This document shows, piece after piece, positions 35,778-44,591 of a stretch of DNA of 64,000 nt. The notes beneath the pieces were generated by a model. It had not been told where the DNA came from. It searched no databases and worked only from the letters and a program-made list of their open reading frames with translations. Position 1 is the stretch's first letter. Every line of letters begins with the position of its first letter. Location of the stretch: positions 558,001 to 622,000 of the forward strand of contig NZ_JAEMNW010000003.1 in assembly GCF_016481275.1 (NCBI RefSeq), given 5' to 3'. Source of the stretch: Antrihabitans auranticaus. GTDB taxonomy: Bacteria > Actinomycetota > Actinomycetes > Mycobacteriales > Mycobacteriaceae. The translations under genes were made by a program, and so were the position numbers.

Positions 35778-37126
35778 TGAGTCAACCGACCACAGTCCTG
35801 TACGCACTCCGCCCTGGAGCAACGTGCGTGACGGCCGGCGGCGCCGCGATCCTGCTGGCGCCGCCGCACAAGGAACGGTTGGGCAAACTGCCGCCCGCGC
35901 AGTTGCAGGCGTTGAAGAATCTCAACGCCGGCGAACAGATCGAACCCGGCCACGACCCCGGCGTTCGCGCTGTCCTCGAATCCCTTGCCGAGGGTGGGTG
36001 GTTGACGATTACGGTGCGCTCCGGCGACACCGATCTGTACACGATCCGGCCGTTCAAGGCGCCGCCGGCTCGGCCGTCGGCGGTAGAGCAGAACCGGACC
36101 CTGTCGAAGTTCGCGATCATGCGACAGCACAAGGGCCAGTTCGTGCTCGAGCATCCAATGTCATGGTGCGACATAGACATTTACGACTCTCGGATCGTCG
36201 GGCTGGTCTCGGGACTCGGAACCGAAGAGGGCGCCGTCGCCGACCGGTTGGCTGCCGACTTGAAATGGACCGGCCACACAGTTGCCGACCGCGCAGCCGA
36301 GGACCAGGAATTCAGTACCCGCTCGTGGGGTGCACACGAACTCTGGTTCCACCGGCTGAGCAACCTGAGCGAGCGGGTACTCACCTGGGAGGAATTCGGA
36401 CCGACACGGTGGGCGGACGGCGAGTTTCCACCGCTCCCGGCGCGCAAGGCCAGCTACCCCGGCGACCCGATCACGCTGTACGCACCGGATATCGAGACAC
36501 TGCGCGAGTCCGATCCGAGCATTACCGCCGTGCTCGAAGACCGGGTCTCCTGCCGGGACTTCGACGACTCGGCTCCCATCACGCTCGAGCAGGTCGGCGA
36601 ACTGCTCTTCCGTACCGCACGGACCAAGTTGCTGCGGACCGCGAAGGGTGTCGAATACCTCTCGCGGCCCTACCCGGCCGGTGGCGCGGTCTACGAACTG
36701 GAGATCTATCCGGTCGTGCGCAATGTGGCAGGGCTCGCGGCCGGCATGTATCACTACGACTCGTTCGACCACGTTCTGCGACCGGTTGCAGACGACAGCG
36801 TCGTCGAGCGAATGCTGAAGACGTCGTCGCTGACCCTGTCCGAAGGCCAACTGCCGCAGGTGCTTTTCGTCATCGCCGCCCGGTCGGGCCGCCTGATGTG
36901 GACCTACGAACAGGTGCCCTACGCGATCATCCTCAAGCACGTGGGCGTGGTCCTGCAGACCATCTACCTGGCGTCGACCGCGATGGGACTGGGCGCCGTG
37001 GCGCAAGGCTACGGTGACACCGCCGCGTTCAACGAGGCCGCGAAGGTCGACGAACTCGAAGAGTGCAACGTCGGCAGCATCGTCGTGGGCAGCCCTACTG
37101 CGGAAAGACCGTCTGCGTCCAGGTGA
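35777..37126 (+). CDS. SagB-type flavin dehydrogenase (azoline oxidase candidate)
   Basis: The 449-residue protein has an N-terminal region of about 240 residues without a clear family match. Its C-terminal nitroreductase-like SagB/ThcOx domain (about 250-440) shows VSCRDFDDSAPITLEQ, EYLSRPYPAGGAVYELEIYP, AAGMYHYDSFDHVLRP, LPQVLFVIAA and LASTAMGLGAVAQGYG. Family members use FMN to oxidise thiazoline or oxazoline to thiazole or oxazole in peptide and NRPS pathways. Beside a Cy-domain NRPS, the simplest role is oxidation of the salicyl-oxazoline to the aromatic oxazole of nocobactin-like siderophores. In the region aligned with the Lys-Tyr pair of McbC-type oxidases I read Thr376-Tyr377, so the Lys may be replaced. 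The gene starts at GTG overlapping the lipoprotein stop. Confidence 0.82.
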   Translation: MSQPTTVLYALRPGATCVTAGGAAILLAPPHKERLGKLPPAQLQALKNLNAGEQIEPGHDPGVRAVLESLAEGGWLTITVRSGDTDLYTIRPFKAPPARPSAVEQNRTLSKFAIMRQHKGQFVLEHPMSWCDIDIYDSRIVGLVSGLGTEEGAVADRLAADLKWTGHTVADRAAEDQEFSTRSWGAHELWFHRLSNLSERVLTWEEFGPTRWADGEFPPLPARKASYPGDPITLYAPDIETLRESDPSITAVLEDRVSCRDFDDSAPITLEQVGELLFRTARTKLLRTAKGVEYLSRPYPAGGAVYELEIYPVVRNVAGLAAGMYHYDSFDHVLRPVADDSVVERMLKTSSLTLSEGQLPQVLFVIAARSGRLMWTYEQVPYAIILKHVGVVLQTIYLASTAMGLGAVAQGYGDTAAFNEAAKVDELEECNVGSIVVGSPTAERPSASR

Positions 37127-37832
37127 ACGAATCGATCTGCTCGTCGACGTAAGCGTCGCATTCGCCGGACAGCGTCCGCGTCACCGCTGCGATGACCCGG
37201 TCGTCGGCCGGCTCCGGAACGTGTGCCAGGTTCGGGATCGGCGTCACCCGGCACTGCCCGCCGTCGAGTCGGCCGTCGGCCCACTCCTCGGCACTGCGGA
37301 TCGAGACGTACTTCGTGTCGCCGGGAGTGTCGTCGCCGGCGTTCAGGTTCGTCATGAACGGTGTGATCGGGCATCCGTCGAAGCCGGATCCGGGCAGTTG
37401 GAAGCAGCCGCCGGGCGTCCCGTACTGCGGTGAGCCGATGGCGATGTAGGTATCGACGACATCCGAACCGCCGAGCGATTTCAGGTAGTTGCGGCTGCTC
37501 AGTCCGCCGTAGCTGTGCGCTACGAGCGCGATCGATTCGACGTCGACGCCCGCGGTCGCTTGCTCGACGGCTCGTCCGATCACCGCGCTGTCCGCGGGGA
37601 GGTCGTGCCCGGCCACGCCGACCGTGCGCACGGTGTAGCCCTGCTCTGTGAGCTGCTGTTCCATCGCGGCGTACAGATCGCGTGACATGGTCTGCCCAGG
37701 CACGGGCTCCTGACCCGGCACCAGGACGACGACGCGCTCGCCGCCGGGGGCGGCTGTTGCCGGCGCGGGCGCACAGAGCGTCAGCGATCCGCCAACGACA
37801 ATGGAAGTTAGCACAGCCTTAGATAACTTCAT
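37095..37832 (-). CDS. Secreted alpha/beta-hydrolase lipase/esterase
   Basis: A 245-residue protein with a signal peptide ending near APATAAP (about residue 28). The mature enzyme begins VVVLVPGQEPVPGQTMSRDL and has the nucleophile elbow VAHSYGGLSSR (Ser about residue 108) and a late NLAHVPEP that may supply the histidine. The fold is that of small secreted triacylglycerol lipases. Its 3' end overlaps the SagB gene by 32 bases on the other strand, and it starts nine bases after the LysR stop, so it may be co-transcribed with lysR. A TTAGC-CTAA sequence across codons 3-9 resembles an iron box at 13 of 19 positions, probably by chance. Confidence 0.8.
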   Translation of the reverse strand: MKLSKAVLTSIVVGGSLTLCAPAPATAAPGGERVVVLVPGQEPVPGQTMSRDLYAAMEQQLTEQGYTVRTVGVAGHDLPADSAVIGRAVEQATAGVDVESIALVAHSYGGLSSRNYLKSLGGSDVVDTYIAIGSPQYGTPGGCFQLPGSGFDGCPITPFMTNLNAGDDTPGDTKYVSIRSAEEWADGRLDGGQCRVTPIPNLAHVPEPADDRVIAAVTRTLSGECDAYVDEQIDSFTWTQTVFPQ

Positions 37833-37841
37833 GGTCGGAGA

Positions 37842-38741
37842 CTACCGCACGGGAAGCGGAGGCACCGTCCTGGTTCGTGGGGTCAGCCGGTCCAGAACGA
37901 GCTTCAGCGGCGGCCATGTCGCGCGGCCCCGCCGAGTCACCGCGTACGCGGTCATCACGACCCCCGGATCGGTCAGCGGAACGACCTGCACACCCTCGCG
38001 AACCTGACGGTGAGCAGGCAGGAGGCCAACTCCGTAGCCTTCGACGATGAGGTCCTCGACGAGGTCGAGGCTGTCGATCTGATGGGCGATCTGGGGCACG
38101 AATCCCGCGAGCGAGGCCAAGGTGCGGACGGCATTTTCGTCAGCCGTGTTGCGGGAGTTGACGATCCACGGCATATCGGCATAGGCGGTCACCTCGCGCG
38201 GTCCACCCGCGGGAATTCCGAGCCCCCACGGCGTCGACCACAGCGGGACAGTTTCCAGGACAGCGCTCGGCGACGCCGGCGCGAGGTCGTAGTCGTAGGT
38301 CAGCGCGAGGTCGAGGTCGTCGTCGGCGAGCAACGCGAACGCTTCGACCGGCTCGTACTCATGGACGACGACATTCACCTTGGGATGCGTCTTTGCCAGC
38401 GCCGCGACGACCGGCAGCAGGGACGCGCGGATGCCGGTGGCGAAGCCCCCCACCCGGAGTGTGCCCGCGGGCTCGGCGTCCGGATCCAGATCGAGGCGCG
38501 CGGCATCGACCGCGGCCAGGATCGTCACGGCGTGGTCGGCAAGGCGCAGACCCGCCGGGGTCAGTCGCACCCGGCGGCCGTCGGGTTCGATGAGTTGCGC
38601 ACCGGTCTCTTTCGCGAGGGCGGCGATCTGTTGCGAGACGGTCGACGTCGTCAGTCGATGCACTTCCGCGACTTCACGCATGGATCCCAGGCGGGAGAGT
38701 TCGAGCAAGAGGTACAGGCGCCGTGTGTCCACACAGGTCAT
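37842..38741 (-). CDS. LysR family transcriptional regulator
   Basis: The 299-residue protein has the LysR helix-turn-helix at the N-terminus (LGSMREVAEVHRLTTSTVSQ, then IAALAKETGAQLIEPDGRRV) and a periplasmic-binding-type effector domain from about residue 90. It diverges from an EamA exporter gene 67 bases away, the usual arrangement of a LysR regulator and its target. Effector unknown. Confidence 0.9.
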   Translation of the reverse strand: MTCVDTRRLYLLLELSRLGSMREVAEVHRLTTSTVSQQIAALAKETGAQLIEPDGRRVRLTPAGLRLADHAVTILAAVDAARLDLDPDAEPAGTLRVGGFATGIRASLLPVVAALAKTHPKVNVVVHEYEPVEAFALLADDDLDLALTYDYDLAPASPSAVLETVPLWSTPWGLGIPAGGPREVTAYADMPWIVNSRNTADENAVRTLASLAGFVPQIAHQIDSLDLVEDLIVEGYGVGLLPAHRQVREGVQVVPLTDPGVVMTAYAVTRRGRATWPPLKLVLDRLTPRTRTVPPLPVR

Positions 38742-38764
38742 TGTTCGTCTTTCTTGAACGGTTT

Positions 38765-38785
38765 GTCCATGAAAGTCACGTGGAC
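38765..38785. promoter_or_regulatory. Possible LysR operator dyad
   Basis: In the lysR-EamA intergenic region the arms GTCCA and TGGAC flank an 11-base spacer at 38765-38785. LysR sites are often interrupted dyads with such a spacer. The evidence is only symmetry and position. Confidence 0.3.
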
Positions 38786-38808
38786 GCGAACGGTCGCGAT
38801 GTCGTTAC

Positions 38809-39681
38809 ATGGACGACATGACACGGAATCCCGCCTTGAACGGTGCGGGTCTGGCGCTCACGGCGATGGTGTGCGTCCAACTCGGCCTTGCAGTATCAGT
38901 CGGTCTCATCGACCGCGTCGGTGCCGACGGTGCCGCGTGGCTGCGACTGGCCTGGGCCGGAATCCTGCTCTTCGTCATCGTGCGCCCACGCCGGTCCGAG
39001 TTCACGCGGTCGACGTTCCTCGCAAGTGCCATGCTCGGTGTTGTCACCGCGGCCGTCACCATCCTGTTCATGGCCGCCGTCGACCGGATTCCGCTCGGCA
39101 CAGCCAGCGCGATCGAATTCCTCGGACCGCTCGGCGTGGCAATCGCACACGGCCGCGGCAAGCGGTTCCTCTGGCCCACACTGGCTTTCGTCGGTGTCCT
39201 GCTCCTGACCGAACCATGGGCCGGAACCGTCGACCCGATCGGTGTCGGATTCGCTCTCGCCGCGGCCGCGTGCTGGGCGCTGTACATCCTGCTCACTCAA
39301 CGGGTGGGCGACGAGGTCGCCGGCATAACCGGACTGGCCGTCTCGATGCCGGTCGCCGGCTTGGTCGCGACCGTCGTAGTCGGTCCGGCGGTCTTCGAGC
39401 GGATGACACCCGAACTCCTGCTGATCGGACTCGGACTGGCGATCCTCCTGCCCGTCGTCCCGTTCACGTTGGAACTGCTGGCATTACGCAAGCTCACCAC
39501 CGCTGCCTTCGGGACACTGATGAGCCTCGAGCCCGCCCTGGCCCTGCTGATCGGGCTACTGATCCTCCATCAGGTGCCGGGTCCGTTGGCCGTCGTCGGC
39601 ATCGGGTTCGTCGTCGCGGCAGGCATCGGTGCAGCCCGCTCCGGCGCGCGGGAAGCTCCGGTGCCCGTCGAGGTGAGGTGA
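38809..39681 (+). CDS. EamA/DMT family exporter (RhtA-like)
   Basis: The 290-residue membrane protein has about ten helices in two EamA repeats, each of about 130 residues, including [20 protein letters not shown] and [20 protein letters not shown]. This pattern is close to RhtA/YdcZ-type drug/metabolite exporters for amino acids and related compounds. It diverges from a LysR regulator. Two in-frame ATGs nine bases apart (38809 and 38818) are both possible. It lies inside the siderophore locus, so a role in siderophore export is conceivable, but it has no iron box of its own. Confidence 0.85.
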   Translation: MDDMTRNPALNGAGLALTAMVCVQLGLAVSVGLIDRVGADGAAWLRLAWAGILLFVIVRPRRSEFTRSTFLASAMLGVVTAAVTILFMAAVDRIPLGTASAIEFLGPLGVAIAHGRGKRFLWPTLAFVGVLLLTEPWAGTVDPIGVGFALAAAACWALYILLTQRVGDEVAGITGLAVSMPVAGLVATVVVGPAVFERMTPELLLIGLGLAILLPVVPFTLELLALRKLTTAAFGTLMSLEPALALLIGLLILHQVPGPLAVVGIGFVVAAGIGAARSGAREAPVPVEVR

Positions 39682-39784
39682 GGCGGCGGGGATTCAGCGG
39701 ACGGTAAGAGATCGGCAAGGGGTGCGGACGAGAGTCACCTTTACCCCGATCGAACACGATCGCTCACCGAAGGAGCTCCCCCTC

Positions 39785-40186
39785 ATGACCGCCATCCGCG
39801 CCAAACTTCGCCCGATCATCCTGGTCCTCGTCGCGTTCGCCGCAGCCCTCGCCTTTGCCTCGGCGGGAACGTCGGCCGCCAACGCCGGGACAGTCGCGGA
39901 CATCCAGTTCGCACCTGGCACGAGCGGCGCGTACGTCGACGGTTCGGTGGTTCGCGGCGACTACGACTCGTACTTCGTCGAGGCCTACGCCGGACAGGTC
40001 ATGTACACCGACATCGTCTCCTACGAGAGCAACGCCGCCTTCAGCGTCTACGGACCCGACAACACGCTGCTCTGCATCGAGGAAACCTCCTCTGCCATCG
40101 TGCTTCCGGAGTCCGGCTACTACCTCATCGAGGTCAGCGGCACCCGCGGAAACGCAACCTACGAGATGACAGTCGCCGTCGTCTGA
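39785..40186 (+). CDS. Small secreted protein with PPC-like beta domain
   Basis: About 133 residues from ATG 39785, preceded by GAAGGAG. A signal peptide occupies residues 1-36 (cleavage near ANA). The mature domain, about 97 residues, reads like a bacterial pre-peptidase C-terminal (PPC) beta-sandwich: VRGDYDSYFVEAYAGQVMYT, a central AAFSVYGPDNTLL and the closing LPESGYYLIEVSGTRGNATY. PPC domains are normally attached to secreted enzymes; here the domain stands alone. It is followed by a strong terminator shared with the convergent mbtF gene. Function unknown. Confidence 0.75.
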   Translation: MTAIRAKLRPIILVLVAFAAALAFASAGTSAANAGTVADIQFAPGTSGAYVDGSVVRGDYDSYFVEAYAGQVMYTDIVSYESNAAFSVYGPDNTLLCIEETSSAIVLPESGYYLIEVSGTRGNATYEMTVAVV

Positions 40187-40199
40187 TCAGGCCCCACCG

Positions 40200-40227
40200 A
40201 ACCCCAACCGCACCCGCGGTTGGGGTT
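40200..40227. terminator. Bidirectional terminator hairpin
   Basis: A perfect 12-bp stem (AACCCCAACCGC with GCGGTTGGGGTT) and a 4-base loop, followed by TTCC. It lies 14 bases after the secreted protein stop and immediately beyond the 3' end of the convergent NRPS gene, so it can end both transcripts. Confidence 0.88.
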
Positions 40228-40229
40228 TC

Positions 40230-43200
40230 CTATTGGACCAGACCTTCGAGGGCTCGCGACCAGATCTCCGCGAGCCGCTTTGCCCTGTCCGCCGAGAACA
40301 GCGCGTCGCTCCACCGCCACGTGGTCACCAGTTGCGGACCGTCTGCGGTCGGCTGGATCGCCGCCGCGACGTCGAGCGTGTAGCGCAACGGGAGGTCCGG
40401 CTCGGGGTCGAGCGGCAGCAGCTTGTTCAGCGCCAGATCGGTGATCGGCGCCCACGGCGCCTCGTTCGCCCCCGCCAGATCGAAGCGGCCCAGATAGTTG
40501 AATTCGATCTGCGGCGGTTGTGCGGCAACCAGTTCCGGGACCCGAAGCCCGTAGCGCAGCAGTCCGTAGTCGAGACCGTTGTTCGGTATCTGCGCAATCT
40601 GCGCCGTCACGGACTCGAGGTCTCCCCCGAGCCTGACCGGATACACGCTCGTGAACCAGCCGACCGTCTGCGCCGTGTCCGCACCAAGGAGTTCGTCCTC
40701 GCGACCATGGCCTTCCATCGCGATGAGCGTTCCGGCACCGGGGTCGTGCCCGCCCTCGACCCGCCACTGCGCGATCGTTTGCGACAGCGCGGTGAGCAGG
40801 TACTCCCGGACGCCGACCTCCTTGGTCACCCTGTCCAGCAGTAGACGCGTCGTCGCGATCGAAGTCGGCGCCGTAGTGACCTGCAGTGCCGCCCAGGTGT
40901 CGGTTGCCGGGTCGGGCAATCGGTCGCCGATGACTGGATCCGCTTCCTTTACCTGCGCTATCCAATAGTCCTGCTGCGCGCCAACTTCCGCCGATGCGGC
41001 GCGCTTTCCCAGCAGCTGCGCCCACGTCCGGTAACTGGTGAACTCCGGCAGCACCTTCGGACTTCCGGTCTGTGCCGCCGCATCGGCGAGGTCGGCGAAC
41101 AGGACGTGCCACGAGACCGCGTCGGTCGCGAGGTGGTGGATCGTCAGCAGCAGGACGTCGTCCGCGTCGGGACGCTCGAACCACACCGCTTGGACCATCC
41201 GGCCCGCCGCCGGGTCGATGCGATCGATCGCCGCCCGCGCGCCTTCGACCAACGCGTTCTCGAAGTCAGGTGCGGGAACCCTTGTCAGAATGTCTGCTGC
41301 CCGAACAGCTCCGGGTGCACGTGAGACCAACCTGTCGCCAAGCTGCGACCGCAGCATGTCGTGCGCGTCGAGTACCGCCTGCAGCACAGATTCGAGTCGC
41401 TCACTGTCGATATCCGACGGCAGCGTAGCGAGTGCTGTCTGCGTGAACCGGCGGAAGTTCCCGAACTCGTACATCCAGTCGATGATCGGCACCGCGCCGA
41501 TCTCGCCGTATTCGGCTACGTCGGCCGTTCTCGAAACTGACGCGTCGATCGCCGCTGCCAGATCCCGAATCGTCGGTGTTGCGAGCACCATTCGCGGCGT
41601 GATCGGCAACCCGTGTCGCCGCATCTTGTTGACCAGCGAGATGGCGACGATCGAATCCATGCCCAGGTCGAAGAAGTCTTCGTCCACACTCGGCGCCGCA
41701 TCGAGCAGTTCGGCGAATGCGCCGCAGAGTGCACGTTCGGTGTCGGTGTCCGGCTCGACCTTCGCCTCTGCGATCGAGCCGGCGATGCGCGTCAATTCGT
41801 GCGCGTCGAGCTTTCCGTTCGAGTTGACCGGCAGAGAATCGAGCGTGATCAGGCGCGACGGAATCATGTACGACGGCAAGCGGTCCGCGAGTGCAGACCG
41901 CATACGTGTCGTGTCGCCATCGCCGCCGACCAAGAAACCGACGAGGCTCGCGCCGCTCTGCCGTCGCACCACGATGACAGCCGCGTTATCGACCTGCGGC
42001 AGCCGAAGCAGCGCGGACTCGACCTCGGAGATCTCGATGCGATAGCCACGAACCTTGACCTGAGTATCGGTGCGACCCAGGAAGGACAGTCCGCCGCTCG
42101 GCAGTCGGCGGACCAGGTCGCCGGTGCGGTACATCCGCTGACCGGCATGGAACGGGTCCGCGACGAAGCGGTCGGCGGTGGTTGCCGGTCGGCCGACATA
42201 GCCGCGCGTCAGCTGCACGCCGGACAGATACAGCTCACCCGCAACGCCGTTCGGCACCAACCGAAGTCCGGAGTCCAGGACGTAGGCCGACATTCCGGCG
42301 GTCGGTCCCCCGACCGTCGGCACCGGCGAATCCTTGACGACGGCGACGACTGCCTCGACCGTCGTCTCGGTCGGTCCGTAGCAGTTGTAGACGTCCGTTT
42401 CGGGCAGCGATTGCAGGTGCGACCACAGCTGCGGCCCGATCGCCTCACCGCCGAGGGCGAGCACCGCGAGCTGAGTCTCCCCGAGGCCGACCGCGGCAAG
42501 TTGGTTGAACATGGATGGCGACGTGTCGATCATGTCGACGTCGTGCGCGCCGATTCCCGCGACCAACTGCTGCGCATCCCGCATGGCTTCGGCGTCGAAC
42601 AGGTGCAGCGCGTGGCCGTCCAGCAGACCGATCAACGGTTGCCACGACGCGTCGAAGCTGAGCGACCACGCGTGCGCGATCGTGAGCTTGCGGCCGAGTC
42701 GCGCGACCGCGGGCGCATACACGTGGTCGCGGTGATCGGCGAAGTAGCCGACCACTGCTTCGTGAGTTCCCATGACGCCCTTGGGTTCTCCCGTAGATCC
42801 CGATGTGAAGATCAGGTACGCGCACTGCGCCGGGTGCACGGCGGGCCGTACGAACTCGTCGACGCCGTAGGGCTCGTCGAGGTTCAGCACGGGCAGGTCG
42901 CCCGCGAGTCCGAGGGAGTCGGTATCCGAGATGGCCAGCACCGGATTCGACTGCCGCAGAATCGAGTCGATTCGAGTCGACGGCAACGAGATGTCGACCG
43001 GTACGTACGCGCCGCCTGCCTCGAGCACGGCCAGAATTGCGATGATCGACCGCGCCGAACGTGGCAGCAACAGAGCCACAACCGATTCCGCGCCGACGCC
43101 ACGGCTGACCAGTTCGCCTGCCACACGGTGCGCGGCCTCGCGCAGTTCCTCGTAGGTGAACCGCTCGTCGGTGGTCGTGAGAGCGAGTGCGTCCGGAGTC

Positions 43201-44591
43201 GCCGTCGCCTGTCGTTCGAACAGGTCTGTGATACTCCCCGTTTCCACGATGGAAGGTGCGTGGACGAGTGCAGCGCGTTCGGTCGCGGACAGGAGGTCGA
43301 GATCGTCGACTGTCGAGTCGGCAGAGTCGGGAAGTTGCCGTAGGACGCTGAGCAGCCGGGCGCCGATGTCGGCAGCCGAGTAGTGCGGGATCGCCTCGGG
43401 GATCGCTTCCATGATCACGACGAGCGAGCCGTCGAGCAGGTAGGACACCACTGTCAGCGGGTAGTGCGCCAGGCTCTCCATTGTCACGGGGAGGAACCGG
43501 GCGCCGTCGGCGGCGGTCACCGGTTCGGTCGCGGACCCGATCGGCGCGTTCTCGAAGACGAACAACGTGTCGAAGAGCGAACCGTGCCCCGCCGCACGCT
43601 GGACCGTCGACAAGCTCAAATACCCCTTGTCGCGCATTGCTGCCGACTCGCGTTGCAGCCGGGCGCACTGCTGCCCGACGGTCTGCGTGCGGTCCAATTC
43701 GACGAACGACGGGACCGTGTTGATGAACAGCCCGATCATCGTCTCGACGCCGGGCAACGCCTCGGGCCGTCCGGAAATCGTTGTGCCGAAGACGACATCA
43801 CGACGGTCCGTCAGGCGTCCGAGGACGATCGCCCACGCGTACTGCACGGCAGTGTTCAACGTGAAACCGTTCGACCGCGCCCACTGCGACAGCTTCGCGG
43901 TATCGGATGCGTCGAGGCTCAGCCGAGTCCGCTGTGGCACGGTCGCGCCGACGTCGGCGGACCCGTCCGCCAACATCAGCGGACCGCTCAGCCCGCGCAA
44001 ATAGTCGGCCCACTTGCCGGCGGCAGCGGTGGTGTCCTGAGCGTTGAGCCAGCCGATGTAATCGCGGTACGGCCGCGGTTCCGGCAGCGAGCCGGTGGCT
44101 CCGCCCGCGTTGTAGACAGCGATGAGCTCACCGAAGAACACCGCGACCGCCCACCCGTCCATCAGGATGTGATGCGCGGTCAGGATCATGCGACGGCGTT
44201 CGTTCGGCAGATTCACGAGGACGACCCGCAGCAGCGGGCCGCTCGCGAGGTCGAACTTCAGCTGCCGTTCGGACTCGGCGATCGAGTCGAACTCCTCGGG
44301 CAACGCCGACCGTTCGAACCACGGGAGCGCCACCCGCGACGGCACGATCTGTACGGGTTTGGGGAGGTCACGATCCCAGAACGACACTCGAAGGTTCGGG
44401 TGCCGCTGCAGAATTACCTCGACGCTGCGGCGCAGCAGCGCCACATCGAGCGGTCCGCCGATATCGACGACGAACTGCATCGTGTACAGGTCGATGCCCT
44501 CGTCGGCCAGCTGCGCCAGGGAGAACAAACCCTCCTGCAGGGGGCTGAGTGCGAGGACGTCTTCGATCTGTGGCGGGGACTCGGCCGTCAT
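40230..44591 (-). CDS. mbtF: NRPS C-A-PCP-E (MbtF-like, second lysine module)
   Basis: About 1453 residues. Domains in order are condensation (about 10-430, HHILMDGWAVAVF near 142), adenylation (about 450-930; YLIFTSGSTGEPKG near 592, NCYGPTETTVEAV, YRTGDLVRR, NSNGKLD) and carrier (FDLGMDSIVAISL, Ser about 978). A C-terminal domain with the epimerisation signature HHLATDAVSWHVL (about 1150) completes it. The size and order match M. tuberculosis MbtF, which adds the terminal N6-hydroxylysine that becomes the cyclic hydroxamate. The true ATG at 44591 overlaps the upstream NRPS stop by ATGA. It is the last gene of the minus-strand assembly operon and ends at a hairpin terminator. Confidence 0.92.
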   Translation of the reverse strand: MTAESPPQIEDVLALSPLQEGLFSLAQLADEGIDLYTMQFVVDIGGPLDVALLRRSVEVILQRHPNLRVSFWDRDLPKPVQIVPSRVALPWFERSALPEEFDSIAESERQLKFDLASGPLLRVVLVNLPNERRRMILTAHHILMDGWAVAVFFGELIAVYNAGGATGSLPEPRPYRDYIGWLNAQDTTAAAGKWADYLRGLSGPLMLADGSADVGATVPQRTRLSLDASDTAKLSQWARSNGFTLNTAVQYAWAIVLGRLTDRRDVVFGTTISGRPEALPGVETMIGLFINTVPSFVELDRTQTVGQQCARLQRESAAMRDKGYLSLSTVQRAAGHGSLFDTLFVFENAPIGSATEPVTAADGARFLPVTMESLAHYPLTVVSYLLDGSLVVIMEAIPEAIPHYSAADIGARLLSVLRQLPDSADSTVDDLDLLSATERAALVHAPSIVETGSITDLFERQATATPDALALTTTDERFTYEELREAAHRVAGELVSRGVGAESVVALLLPRSARSIIAILAVLEAGGAYVPVDISLPSTRIDSILRQSNPVLAISDTDSLGLAGDLPVLNLDEPYGVDEFVRPAVHPAQCAYLIFTSGSTGEPKGVMGTHEAVVGYFADHRDHVYAPAVARLGRKLTIAHAWSLSFDASWQPLIGLLDGHALHLFDAEAMRDAQQLVAGIGAHDVDMIDTSPSMFNQLAAVGLGETQLAVLALGGEAIGPQLWSHLQSLPETDVYNCYGPTETTVEAVVAVVKDSPVPTVGGPTAGMSAYVLDSGLRLVPNGVAGELYLSGVQLTRGYVGRPATTADRFVADPFHAGQRMYRTGDLVRRLPSGGLSFLGRTDTQVKVRGYRIEISEVESALLRLPQVDNAAVIVVRRQSGASLVGFLVGGDGDTTRMRSALADRLPSYMIPSRLITLDSLPVNSNGKLDAHELTRIAGSIAEAKVEPDTDTERALCGAFAELLDAAPSVDEDFFDLGMDSIVAISLVNKMRRHGLPITPRMVLATPTIRDLAAAIDASVSRTADVAEYGEIGAVPIIDWMYEFGNFRRFTQTALATLPSDIDSERLESVLQAVLDAHDMLRSQLGDRLVSRAPGAVRAADILTRVPAPDFENALVEGARAAIDRIDPAAGRMVQAVWFERPDADDVLLLTIHHLATDAVSWHVLFADLADAAAQTGSPKVLPEFTSYRTWAQLLGKRAASAEVGAQQDYWIAQVKEADPVIGDRLPDPATDTWAALQVTTAPTSIATTRLLLDRVTKEVGVREYLLTALSQTIAQWRVEGGHDPGAGTLIAMEGHGREDELLGADTAQTVGWFTSVYPVRLGGDLESVTAQIAQIPNNGLDYGLLRYGLRVPELVAAQPPQIEFNYLGRFDLAGANEAPWAPITDLALNKLLPLDPEPDLPLRYTLDVAAAIQPTADGPQLVTTWRWSDALFSADRAKRLAEIWSRALEGLVQ

